In this document: positions 45,792 to 56,083 of the stretch, piece by piece
Layout of the letters: each line of letters starts with the position of its first letter
Numbering within the stretch: the first letter of the stretch is position 1
Source: Helianthus annuus
Lineage: Eukaryota > Streptophyta > Magnoliopsida > Asterales > Asteraceae
DNA: 64,000 nucleotides
Assembly (NCBI RefSeq): GCF_002127325.2
Contig: NC_035435.2
Location: 107,522,382 to 107,586,381 of the forward strand
Direction of reading: 5' to 3'
The notes under the pieces: generated by a model
The model's input: the letters and a program-made list of their open reading frames with translations, nothing else
Told to the model about the DNA's origin: nothing
The model's database searches: none
Program-made: the position numbers and the translations under genes

Positions 45792-47362
45792 AAAGCCTTG
45801 CCTTCATTTCTTGCGTACTTGACCGCATCTACAATCGTGCACAGCTTCACCTCTAATTTTCTTTCCCCATAAATACTTACTCGACTCCCACTAGGTGACA
45901 ACGCGTGAGTAACTTTTGCCTCGCATCGAATCTCTGCATGATACCGGGATAACCAATCCATTCCCACTACTACTTTAAATTCCCCCAAAACCGTAGGAAT
46001 AAGATCTATTTCGAAGTCTTCGTCCTCTATGGTGATCTTACAGTTTTTACACACTTCACATAACAAGTAACTTTTGCTATCCGCTACTTCTACTTCTATG
46101 GGTATAGACATTCGTTCTTTTCTAAAAGAGGGATGGCACATAAGTTCATCTGACACAAATGATCTACTAGCACCAAAATCGAATAATACATTCACGGGTA
46201 TTAAGTTGACTAAGAAAATACCTGATACAACATTTGGTAGAACCTTAGCTTCCTTAGTGGTAATTTGAAACATCCTTCCTCGAGCCTTCTGATTTTTGTC
46301 CTTCTTCCCATCTTTTTGCCCTTTTTGCTTGAGCTTCGGACATTCAGCTTTGACATGACCAGGAGTGAAGCAATTGAAACACGTCCTCACGGAACTAGGG
46401 CACTTATAGTAAGGATGCCCTTCTTGACCATAGTTGTAGCATCCTTTCTTTCCCAGCAGACATTCTCCAGTGTGAAGTTTTCCACAAGTTTTACATGGAG
46501 GAATGCTACCTCTTGATCCTCCCTTGTTTCTATTATCATTTTGCTTAGGTTTCTTGGACGGGCTTGTGGTTGTAGGCTTTTCAGCCGATCTTTTCTCCCC
46601 TCTTTCTATTTGTCGCTTCAACTCAATCTCTCTATCCCGAGCCCAGTTGATGAGGTCGTTCAATGTTTCACACTTCGAGGGAGTGATAAACTCCCTAAAC
46701 TCGGCCTTTAACATGTCGTGATATCGATTGATCTTCATTCTTTCGGACTTAACAAAATCTTGACAAAACTTTAACTTCTCAAGGAAGGTGTTGGTGATCT
46801 CATCAATAGATTCCTCCTTCTAGCGAAGACGCAGAAATTCTTCTTGTATTCTATCGATTGCTGACTGGGGGCAATGATACTTCAGAAACGGCTCCTTGAA
46901 TTCTTGCCATGTTAAAGTTTGGAATTTCTCTTCACCCAACTCCTTACATTGCGTATCCCACCAATCCTTGGCTTGTTGTTGAAGTTGACCCGTAGCAAAC
47001 ATTACTTGGTCTTCTTTCTCACATCGGCTAAGTATGAACACGCCTTCGATGTTAGCGATCCACCTTTGACACTTTATAGGATCAACCTCCCCATTGTATG
47101 AAGAGGGATTGCACGCCATAAAGTCGTTGTAAGTACATCTACGTTTTTCACTCTTTCTATGGGATTCACCAAGCATTTCTTTTAACTCGTCTATCTTACT
47201 TGTCATGATAGCTTCCATCGTTTCCAGAACACGACTCTCAACCTCTTGGGCTAATTGAGGTAAATTAGCTTGCATAGCTTTGGTGACTTCTTCCGATATT
47301 CTTTCGTTTATATCTTCTTGACGTGCTACATTGTCGTCATTTACATTTATTTCATCCGCCAT
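45779..47362 (-). pseudogene. gag: G3 gag and protease
   Basis: The frame starts at 47362 (MADEINVNDDNVARQ), passes the capsid domain (CTYNDFMACNPSSYNG, AKDWWDTQCKELGEE) and meets one TAG near 46819. It resumes in the same frame with a basic stretch and two zinc knuckles, CYNYGQEGHPYYKC (one Cys of the CCHC replaced by Tyr) and CFNCFTPGHVKAEC. Protease follows with NVLFDFGASRSFV, where the active-site DSG has become DFG, and VVGMDWLSRYHAEI. A frameshift near 45785 leads into RT. Confidence 0.9.
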
Positions 47363-48066
47363 CTACAAAATTTCAACTTTCATTACTTAGAATATTTATT
47401 CATTCTTTCTGTCATGTAATCAAAATAGTAGTACATAGCTCTCATCCTTTTAATATGTCAAAATACTTGTCGACTAGTGCATCCTTAGCCTTCCTTTGGA
47501 AACATGGTGTTTCCGACAACCATTATTATGGTATTCTTTCTTTTATATAACTTATTGTTACTTTTCTTATCTTTTAGAATCTAATTATAATGTTTTTAGA
47601 ACTCTTCGGGTGACAAAACAACAAGTACAACAACATATTTTAATTTGGCTGAAAATGGGCTACCGTAGCTTACGGTGGCGCTTAAATCCTTACGGTCATT
47701 CATTCTGCCCTACGGTGGGTTAAAAGTCCCAGTGTTTACCGTAGCTTACGGTGGCTACCGTAACCTACGGTAATGCCCAGTGTTCAATGGCTGATTTTTC
47801 CTTTTTGCAGCCATTTTAGACCCGTTTCGAATATCATTCACATAAACCAGTCCCGATACTTTCTAATACCCATTTCTCAGGTCTGAAATTCGTTTTCACC
47901 TCCCTTCTTAACGTCAATAACTATATTGGATTTCTAAAAGAAGAATTAAGTACTTACCTCCACCTTGCATCTTGGAACGAACACACGCATTCTTATGAGC
48001 TTTCGGTTGAGTTCGAACACTCCCATTTGCGTTCGATTCTCTCAAACCTTTACTCTGATACCAACT
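47363..48066 (-). other. G3 leader, PBS and CCGTAG-type palindromes
   Basis: The PBS is TGGTATCAGAGT on the minus strand (48063-48052), three bases inside the 5' LTR. Between about 47655 and 47785 the words ACCGTAG and CTACGGT recur in both orientations (TACCGTAGCTTACGGTGG appears twice in close form), a strong concentration of short dyads. There is no gene here. Confidence 0.75.
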
Positions 48067-49824
48067 TGAAACGCCCATTTTAAAAGAAAAGTCAAAACGG
48101 CAATTATAAGCGTCTACTTTTAAAAACTTTCATGTCATTGTAAAATTTTGACCAAACTAAATTTTATACATTTTTAAGAAGAACATTGGTCACACCTAGA
48201 GTGATGACCATATTAGCCTAACAACCACTATTCGACATACACAAAAGGTAACCATAAGTCTTTAACAAAGTATTTAAACCACTAGACATAATTTACTACA
48301 TAACCAAAATGTTTTGACCCATTTGCATTCACTAGATTTCGGAAGCGTGTCGAAGGCGTCGCGGTTCGTCTTCGTCCCGAGCAAGGCGCGGCCGTTTAAG
48401 TAGGTGCTTTACCTATCATTCAACAAAATAAAAGCATTAATAATTTTTACATAATGCAATATTCAACTTCTAACAAACATAACCTTAAATTCGCCGCAAT
48501 TCATTCTTGAATACTCAACTTATCGCAAGTTTATTGACCCATAGCTAACGGGTGAACATAATACAATACTTTCTTTTGTCATTCTTTTTCCTGGGTACCG
48601 ATCGACCCGTTTAGAAACGGTTTGGCACAATACCATTCTTTTACATTCTCATTCCATTCTAAGTAACCCGTTCATAATGGGTCATCATGATACCTTATTT
48701 TAAACATTCTCAATCAAACCCCAATTGACCCGTTCGTCACGAATCAATACGGAACCTTACCTTTGACTTCTCATTCAATTTGAAATATACCTTCTATAGT
48801 TCGACTAGAAACTAATGGAATATACAACTAACATTATTCATGGATTTGTAATAATAAATTTACAACTATTAGCATTACATAAGTTTGTAAGTAAACGAAC
48901 TTACCTCGTTCTTAAGCTTTTTGTTTTAAATCGGAACTTGCTCCTTCTTCTTTCAATCCTACACAAATTTCATTCTTATTTTGATTATGACGTTCATTTA
49001 CATAACTATCACATTCACTTATAATTCGTATCCCATAAAACATTTCACAAAATATCATCTTTACATTTTCATATATAACGCAAGACTTCCTAATTCATTC
49101 AAAATTACAAAATCAACCATTCAAGCATTTAATCGAACACTTGGTGTGCGTACAACATTTGAAGCACTATGTACATGTGTTTTATGCATAACCTTCTAAT
49201 TCACATCACACTTGATCAATTCAATCAATTTCACATAGCTTCTTAATCCACATCAAGAACATCTACTGAAACTCTAAGTACATTCATCTTTCGATTTCTC
49301 ATAAGTTTCATCATCTAAAAATCACTATAATCCTATCATGTAACTAGCATAAGTGGGTTTTTCTTAAATCTTTCAACATAATCAAATTCAAGCATGATTC
49401 ACATTCTACATGATGATGTTTACTCATATATAAACTTAGATTCATACAATTTTCACGGATTGATCAAAACCCACTTATTAAGAAGCATCAAAACATAAAA
49501 TTGAACTCACCTTATGTTCAATGCACTTTGATTTATGGGTAATTAGACTCATGCACTTGATTTCTGTTCTTAACCATGTTTAATTCTTGAGTTCTTGTAT
49601 AAAATTGAAGGAGAAGGGTTTCTCCTTGCCCCTGCCCCTTTCTCGCGACACACACCTCACACACCAACACTGTGTTTTAGTTTTCTTTGTTTTTAATTAT
49701 AATATTTACACATTTAGCCCTTGTAGATACCTTTATAACTTCCTTCATATATATTTAAAACTTAACTAATCATTTAAAACATTTAAACATCAAAATAATC
49801 TATTATAAATTTTGGGGTGTTACA
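48067..49824 (-). repeat. G3 5' LTR (1.76 kb)
   Basis: The sense strand starts TGTAACACCCCAAAATTTAT and ends GGGCGTTTCA before the PBS. A minus-strand TATA candidate is GTTATAAAGG near 49739-49730. The partner at 42759-43735 covers only its sense-strand end. CpG-type transitions explain many differences between them. Confidence 0.88.
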
Positions 49825-49909
49825 TTGGATGTGTTATTTTGTAGATGAAGAGAGAAGAAGAGATGAAGATGATATGAAAATCATGAAGATCAAGAAAGAA
49901 GAAGAAGAT

Positions 49910-50212
49910 TGAAGGGGTATAGTCCTAAAAAGCCGCACGAACCTTCCTACTGGTCGCGCGCGAGACCATACTCCTTACTCACCAAGATGTTCAATCCCAG
50001 GCTCGCGCGGATTACTTCAACAAGGACTGGCCTCGCGCGAGGTCTGAACACGAAAGAGCATCAATTTTATACTTAACATTCTGAATAAGAGCCTTCAGCC
50101 ACCCATACCCTGCACGGGCTAGTTACGTGTTCAGCAAGGGACGCGCAGGGCCACTTCAGAAGGTACACAAGGTACAAGTGGCAGAAGAAAAGGGCCAATC
50201 CGCGTCCTCCAA
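49910..50212 (+). repeat. Tat2 5' LTR fragment
   Basis: Near-identical to 52121-52436 except that it lacks a 13-base internal duplication (GCAGGGCTATGGC). Both contain dyads such as TGGTCGCGCGCGAGACCA and GGCCTCGCGCGAGG. After CGCGTCCTCCAA the two copies part, which marks the deletion point. Confidence 0.85.
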
Positions 50213-51405
50213 ACCGGCAGCCGCGCGGCTACTCCCACCTTTCTTGCTGGTCACCTCAGCATCGATGGTAATGATCTTCTTCTTCTTTGACTTTTTCTTC
50301 TTCTCCTCTGGGTCAATACCAAGGTCGCGCAACACACCTGCAAAGATGTTAGACCAGAAACTTAGCTCCCTATTTGAAGACCCAACAGACTCCTCGCTAG
50401 AAAGATAAAGAATCTCTTTCCCAGCAGAAGTCACAGCTCGCAAGGGCCTGGGGTTAGGTATATGCGCACCTTCGGTTGCAGTTGGTGGATTGGCGAAAGA
50501 TCCAGCAGGAGGATACAAGAAATTTCCCTTGATCTGCTCATACCAAAATGGCTCCCCTGATTCCAGCGGGCGTGAGCTCATAGACCCACCAAAGGTGAGG
50601 AAAGCGGCTTGCCAAAGATGCGCTTCTACAATCGAAATCATCAACTTAAGCGCAGAAAATTACAAAAAAGAATATGACAAGAGAAGTAACTAACCTCTAT
50701 CTTGAAACTTCAAAACCGGCACTTCAGTACTATCTTCCGGCCATTGATCACTCATCTGCGCTGCCACCAGAACATTTTCACCAAAAACGCGATTGGGCAT
50801 GGCAGTAAGCTTCACATACCAACTTTCTTTCTTCGGAATAGCTAGCTTTCTTTCTTCGGAATAGCTAGTTCTTCCTTCTCAATCGTGTCCGGTGCACGAA
50901 AGATCATTGCAATCAGCATCACCTCCTCCCTAATGAAGAAGAACTTCTGTTTCCAGTCATGGAAACTCTTGGGTGGATTTAACAAGATCTTCTTGGCAGC
51001 TCCCCGGTTGCCGAAGGAATAGAACCCCATGTTTCGAATCAGCTGATAGAATACCCGGAATTTATCCACTGTGGGCTCTATATCATGGGCCCGACATATA
51101 AACTCGAAGTGTCGAACTCTTACCATACCAGGTGGACTCATCTGTGAGATATGGAAACCATAATAGTGAAGATTATTGGACATGAACGTCGTCGCCGGCA
51201 ACCGGAAGTTGCCTTGAAGAAAGAAATCTTCAAAAAGGATGATGTACCCTGGTGGTGCATCGACCGCAGTCTGTCCCTGACTGGGATATCGGGCATCCCA
51301 TTCCAGCGAAAACCGGAATCCTCTCGTGATTTGTTCAAATAAACCCTGATCCCACTTAAGGACAGGGAGGGGACCCTCTTCATGTTGAGGTTCTTCTTCA
51401 GCCAT
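50156..51405 (-). pseudogene. Tat2 antisense gene (gypsy-type 'transposase' domain)
   Basis: A homologue of the Tat1 antisense gene. Exon 1 runs from 51405 (MAEEEPQHEEGPLPVL) and keeps the same blocks: FRLPATTF, FHISQMSPPGMVRV, FEFICRAHDIEP, FRVFYQLIRNMGFYSFG, SFHDWKQKFFFIREE. A 23-bp tandem duplication (50823-50868) shifts the frame and makes a stop at 50842. Beyond it the frame reads on to VPVLKFQDR, intron 50694-50626 (GTTAGT...TTGTAG), and exon 2 EAHLWQAAFLTFGGS to the stop at 50156, partly inside the LTR fragment. A Lys-rich patch (EEKKKKSKKKK) may be a nuclear signal. The coiled-coil exons of Tat1 are missing here. Confidence 0.75.
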
Positions 51406-51603
51406 TAGTATAAAGTAGAAACTTGAAAATCTTCAAACTTTCCAGGAACTTGAAGGTCTGCTAATGTTTTTCTTTGAAGGTTTGAAGGTCTGCTAGTGTG
51501 TTTCTTTGAAGGTTTGAAGATTCAAAGAAGATTTGAAGACGAATAGAGAGAAAAGATAGCAACAGAAGCAAGGATAGTGATTTACTCTCTCCTATCGTCG
51601 ACT

Positions 51604-51612
51604 ATATATACT
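51604..51612 (-). promoter_or_regulatory. TATA box of the Tat2 antisense gene
   Basis: The minus strand reads GTATATATAG at about 51612-51603, roughly 200 bases before the start codon at 51405. Its place matches the TATA box found before the Tat1 antisense gene. Confidence 0.6.
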
Positions 51613-52110
51613 CATCGCATTTAATGTGATGGGTAAACGTGCCGGATTCAACGTGCGCGTATCCAATCAGAGGACGCCACGTAAGGCGAGATTCCCGGAG
51701 TGACGGTTACCATGCGTGCGTGGGCCTCACTCGCCTGATGGAAAGCCGAACCGTCAGGGACACCTTGATGACGACCGTGTCAGCAGTCAACTAAAACGTC
51801 GCCCTCAACGACATTTGCACCAACCTGTCAGAATTCAAAATTCGAGTCTTTTCCCGCCCAAAATTACTACAATCTTCATGCAGAAGTTATTCCAGCCGCG
51901 CAATACTCATAATTACCAAATGACCCTGCGCGCTAACGCTTAAAAGCAGGGAGTCATCAGCAGCAAGACCTGGTAGTCGCGCCGTAGTAACTGAAACACA
52001 GTTACACGCGCGCCATCTACTAAAACGAAGAAGCATCTTTCATGATTAACAATCTTTTTTCTAAGTCCAGAGCTCCAACCACTTACTTCGCGAATGGTGT
52101 AGCACTGGAC
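51613..52110. other. Tat2 region between antisense promoter and polypurine tract
   Basis: About 500 bp, GC-richer than its surroundings, with GCGCG words. I recognise no protein; short frames such as 51716-51943 and 51940-52131 look like chance. It would hold the distal promoter of the antisense gene. Confidence 0.4.
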
Positions 52111-52120
52111 TGGGGGGACT

Positions 52121-52944
52121 TGAAGGGGCATGGTCCCAAAAAGCCGCGCGAACCTTCCTACTGGTCGCGCGCGAGACCATACTCCTTACTCACCAAGATG
52201 TTCAATCCCAGGCTCGCGCGGATTACTTCAACAAGGACTGGCCTCGCGCGAGGTCTGAACAAGAAAGGGCATCAATTTTATACTTAACATTCTGAATAAG
52301 AGCCTTCAGCCACCCATACCCTGCACGGGCTAGTTACGTGTTCAGCAAGGGACGCGCAGGGCTATGGCGCAGGGCCATTTCAGAAGGTACACAAGGTACA
52401 AGTGGCAGAAGAAAAGGGCCAATCCGCGTCCTCCAAGTCGTGCTCAATCGTGCTCCACGATCGTCTGACGTGCAGGAGACACAGAGTACATAAGGACGCC
52501 TACGTGGCACCAATCAGGGGGCGGCGACACCTGTCCCACGATCTCCACTTACCTGTTGATGGCATGGGGACAAGAAGGCCGACAACAGTGACACGTGGCT
52601 CCAATCATGTTGCGCCAGCACCGGAGAATTTCTAGAGGCCACTAACTGTCGACACCAGTGAGACAAAGAGCATATCCTCTAAGTTGTCGCCTTCCGGTCC
52701 AAGGCCTATCAGCCCATCTCCTCTTACACCTATCCGGCAATAAATAGGACCCTTCATTCACAGGTTAAACCATTATATTCTCTTCACTCTCACTCTTACC
52801 ACACACTTATTTCCTCAAAGCAGATACTTATTCTCACGCCGGAGTCTGGTTAAGAGGGAAACCCCCATATTCCCCTCTTAACGAGCTAACGGTGTTCTGT
52901 TTTGCAGGATTATCAGGCCATTAAGGAGCTCAGAAAGTCATAAG
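52121..52944 (+). repeat. Tat2 3' LTR (about 0.82 kb)
   Basis: It begins TGAAGGGGCATGG after the tract TGGGGGGACT. It contains AATAAATAGGACC (TATA-like, near 52738) and, towards the end, CGAGCTAACGGTGTTCTG and TTTTGCAGG. This corresponds to CGAGGCTAACGGTGTGC and CTTGCAGG in the sense strand of the Tat1 LTR, so the two are related. The exact right end (52944) depends on the AAGAT duplication. Confidence 0.7.
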
Positions 52945-53397
52945 AAGATTAACCCTTATGGTATAAACATAAACCAAACTAATTAGTTCCGTGTTTCTTC
53001 AAAGATGTTATTGGAGATCTGGATGAAGATGAAGGGCCAAAAGACACATTCGCCTTTCAAATTTCATTGTAAAAGACACATTTACCCAGGTCAACTAACA
53101 ATTGACTAAGAGAAAATGTAATGAGGGACTTGATTAATTCCAAAGGGTAACCACATAGACTTAATTGGCCGTTTTATTCAAATGATTGTTGTATGTGAGA
53201 TTAGGTGTAAACCTTAGGAACTGAAATTGTACTTTACTCTTTATTTTAATTAAAGAACCCTAAAAACAAATAAATAAAACCCATACCCAACCAATCCAAC
53301 CCAACCCCACCTCTCTTTCTACACCACCTCTCTCTCTCTCTCTACCCTGATCCTAGAACACACACTCTTTATCAAAATCTCAAACCAAAACCTCAAA
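52945..53397. other. Flank between Tat2 and the TRM112 remnant
   Basis: Non-coding. A CT microsatellite lies at about 53309-53343, and AAACC-rich sequence just before 53398 could be an old leader region. No gene recognised. Confidence 0.5.
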
Positions 53398-53693
53398 CCA
53401 CTCCGAATCGAACCGGAAAAGATCATCAAAAAGCCGGTCGATTTCAACCCCGATTTCCTAAAAAGACATGTTCTCAAAGATCGACCGGAAAACCCTATTT
53501 GACGCGTCCAAGATCATGGGGTATGCTAAACTCCCCGACGAGGTTCCCAACCAGACCGTGCTGGATTCCAATGAGTTTTTTTAGGAAGTTTCGTCACACG
53601 TTTCTTGAGGTTCATCTTAATGAGGGTTCTCTTGTTTGCCCTGAGCCCGGTCGCCGGTTTCCGGTCAATAAAGGGATACCGAATATGCTGGTT
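53398..53693 (+). pseudogene. TRM112: TRM112-like methyltransferase activator, pseudogene fragment
   Basis: TRM112 is a small zinc-binding partner that activates several tRNA, rRNA and protein methyltransferases. The conceptual pieces here are PLRIEPEKIIKKPVDFNPDF, then in a second frame FSKIDRKTLFDASKIMGYAK, LPDEVPNQTVLDSNEFF, then in a third FRKFRHTFLEVHLNEGSLVC and PEPGRRFPVNKGIPNMLV. The frame changes come from a short deletion before FSKID (near 53468) and an extra T in a run at 53574-53581. The usual N-terminal MRLLTHN segment and the C-terminal acidic tail are absent. It is either a retrocopy or a decayed gene. Confidence 0.85.
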
Positions 53694-53938
53694 TTTTGTT
53701 GGTTGTTGGGTTTTATGTATAAGTGGTTGGATGTTTTTAGGATTTTTGAAATTATTGAGGTTTTTAGAGTTATGAATTAAATAATCTTAAAATGGCACTC
53801 TATTGTTTCAGTTTGAATTTAGAGATTATGTGTATTGTGGTTGTGGGTGGGCAAAATCAAAGGATGTGTGTTTACTGTTTAGTTTTTGTTGTGATTTTGA
53901 ATCGGGAGCATGTTACGAACAGAAATCACGAGCAGACT
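53694..53938. other. Flank left of the Tekay-like element
   Basis: T/G-rich non-coding DNA ending in AGACT (53934-53938), the left target duplication of the next element. It might be former TRM112 intron or 3' region. No other feature. Confidence 0.5.
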
Positions 53939-55451
53939 TGTAACAACTGCCACTAAAATCAATAATTAGAACCATCATTAGCTAATAAGAAAACCCTAAT
54001 TGAGACACCCAAGTAATTTTGCACTAACCCTAAAATTTTCATAGCAATCGGAATCAGGATCAGGGCCCCTAAAACCTAGGGGGGATAAACCCTAGTTGGT
54101 AATATCTTAATAAAATTTGCGTGGAAGTTAAGTTTCGGTCGAAATTGACTCATCAGGCCTATACCCACAACAAGGCTACCCTAGGCTATATAGGTATCCC
54201 AGGCGAGTCGCGACAGAGTCAGGAATATCTTCCGCGACACGCGGTGGAGTCCAATTTCAAGTATAAATAGAAGGGGTTGGGACTTGATTTCAGACGTTAA
54301 TTCGACGAAGAAATACTCTCTGTAGGTCGAGATATCACTATTATAACACAATTAAACACACAGTAATCACGAAGTGCTGCCGCAATCAGGGTAATAACTC
54401 GATCGCTATTACGATTCAACGTCCGATCGATTATAACTATCCAACGATAGTCCGGGTGCTGCTCAATTGAGCTTGTACTTTGATTATTCGTTGTGATTTC
54501 GACTTGAATATTAGAGTGCTGTTCGAATTCGGACTATGCTCTGTTATTCGTTGTGAATCCAACTGAATTATCGAGTATTGCACTAATTAATCGTTGTGAA
54601 AGTTTAATCTCGTGAATTGACGTAACTGCTGTATTAGTTACTAACCTGTGTGTGTGCATTGTGTTAAATTAGGTTTAAGCAAGGCTAATCAGTAGGCTTA
54701 TATCTATTGCTCGTTAATCTGCAATGTGAGTCATTCTCCTTTTTAAACTGTTTTCTCACAGTTTGTGAGTAAGTATTACAATACCTCAAATTATTTTCAA
54801 GGTTATAATTACAGGGATTAAGTCTTTGTAATCACCAAATTACAGCTGGTATGTGGGGTATTGTGCACAGTACTGTTATTATCACTCTATGTGAGTGAAT
54901 ATTACTCTATGTGAGTTATTTCTACTCTGTGTGAGTACACCGTCACTAGATGGGCAACGGGACCCACTAGTGGTATGACCACAGTCACAGAAATGAATCG
55001 AGTGACAAATACCCATTCTTGATAATTGGTTGATAGAAACATTGTAATCGCTCTTAATACTGTAAATTATAAAACGGGTCGTTTTAGAAAACAGAATGAT
55101 TCACTCAGTATTTCCCTGCTGACAAAACCTTTTTCAAACATGTTTCAGGTGATCTGTGTGATCCAGGAAAAGTGCAGTAAAGCACTATCAAGCTCAGAGA
55201 AGTGGCTCAGTGTAAATAAATGAATAAAACATGTTTTGAAAAATAAAGATTTCTGTGTGAAATCAACTTATTGTAAACTATGGGATTTATCCCTTAAAAG
55301 TTTGTGTAATATATTAAACGAGTATATTTCACGGATAAAAGATCCCGTTGTAAAAAGACTTCCGCTGTCACATAAATTAGATACCACGGGTACCACTGAA
55401 ATCTGCATCGCGGGCCCTGATTCCGTCCAGGGTGGGTCGGGGGCCGCGACA
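53939..55451 (+). repeat. Tekay-like element 5' LTR
   Basis: The ends are TGTAACAACTGCC and GGGGGCCGCGACA. The promoter has dyads GTCGCGAC (54207-54214) and CCGCG-ACA-CGCGG (54232-54244) followed by TATAAATA (54262-54269). TCTATGTGAGT-like words repeat near 54890-54935. The 81-aa frame 55236-55478 is not a gene; it recurs in the other LTR. Confidence 0.95.
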
Positions 55452-55456
55452 GAAGG

Positions 55457-55469
55457 TGGTATCAGAGCT
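55457..55469 (+). other. Primer-binding site of the Tekay-like element
   Basis: TGGTATCAGAGCT begins six bases after the LTR end and is complementary to initiator methionine tRNA. Confidence 0.95.
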
Positions 55470-55599
55470 AATAATTAAATTGAGCCACTGATCGAGCCAC
55501 TGATTAAGCCTGAATTAAGTATTTTGTCCAAATACTTAATTTTACTAATTTTTAGTCGGTAATTATATGTTTTATTAACTGGCTATTTTTAGTTACAGT

Positions 55600-55905
55600 A
55601 TGGGTAAGCAAAAGCTGTCTGCTATCTACCACAAACTAGATATAGCATCTTCTTCTAGAAACCCAGTAAACCTAGAAGAAGGAATCTTTGTCCGCAAGGC
55701 AAACTATGAGAATCCACTTTCCCCCGAGAAAAGGGATTCGATACTTAAAAAGAGTCAGGAGACAAAGAAACCCCGAACCAAGAGAGTTAGGTTTAACCCA
55801 GAAGTTCAAGAGTTGGGTAATAATACACCTTGGGAAGATAAAATAGACGGGAAATGGGCAAATCTCTATATGCTAGCTACTGTAGCAGAAAATGTTAATC
55901 TCTAA
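55600..55905 (+). CDS. Pre-gag ORF1 of the Tekay-like element, 101 aa
   Basis: An open frame of unknown function in the 5' leader, 130 bases after the PBS. The start codon at 55600 follows directly on TAGTTACAG (acceptor-like, AG at 55597-55598). The protein is basic and polar, with KRDSILKKSQE, TKKPRTKRVRFNPEVQEL and a Trp-containing end (WEDKIDGKWANLYML). There is no membrane segment or zinc motif, and I recognise no family. It lies ahead of gag in the same strand. A trans-acting or RNA-binding role is only a guess from charge. Confidence 0.5.
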   Translation: MGKQKLSAIYHKLDIASSSRNPVNLEEGIFVRKANYENPLSPEKRDSILKKSQETKKPRTKRVRFNPEVQELGNNTPWEDKIDGKWANLYMLATVAENVNL

Positions 55906-56083
55906 ATATCCGATAAGCTGGGTCTAGTAAGAGAAATCACAATCCCGTAAATAAATAAAGTCCTAAGTGTGTTTATTTCTGTTGTTCTTTGTATAAATTA
56001 GTATGCAATAAAACTTCAGTATTTTGTTTGTTAAACTTTGTTCCAAAGTTTTAACATTGCATTTTACATATATGCTATGCAGC

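Larger units (their letters stand above)
42759..49824 (-). mobile_element. G3: decayed Ty3/gypsy retrotransposon with 3' deletion
   Basis: Minus-strand order is 5' LTR (48067-49824), PBS, leader, gag, protease, RT, RNase H, partial integrase, and a 3' LTR cut to its terminal 0.98 kb. TAGGA (42754-42758) and TTGGA (49825-49829) differ by one base and are the likely target duplication. Four in-frame stops, at least one frameshift and loss of the end of integrase inactivate it. The gag-pol style ([28 protein letters not shown]) is that of Tekay/Del-like chromoviruses. The LTR copies differ by a few percent, so it is older than the element at 53939-63098. Confidence 0.9.
49910..52944 (+). mobile_element. 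Tat2: deletion derivative of a Tat element carrying its antisense gene
   Basis: The left piece (49910-50212) repeats the first 0.3 kb of the LTR at 52121. It is followed at once by the 3' end of an antisense gene, then a polypurine tract (52111-52120) and a full 3' LTR. Gag, protease, RT, RNase H and integrase, the PBS and most of the 5' LTR are gone. AAGAT stands on both sides (49905-49909 and 52945-52949), a candidate target duplication. The polypurine tract and LTR sense show the element points to the plus strand, the reverse of Tat1. Confidence 0.7.

Noticed and set aside
55236..55478. 80-codon ORF in the Tekay-like LTR (repeated at 62883)
   Set aside because: It is within U5 of both LTRs and its reading frame end differs only because of the flank.
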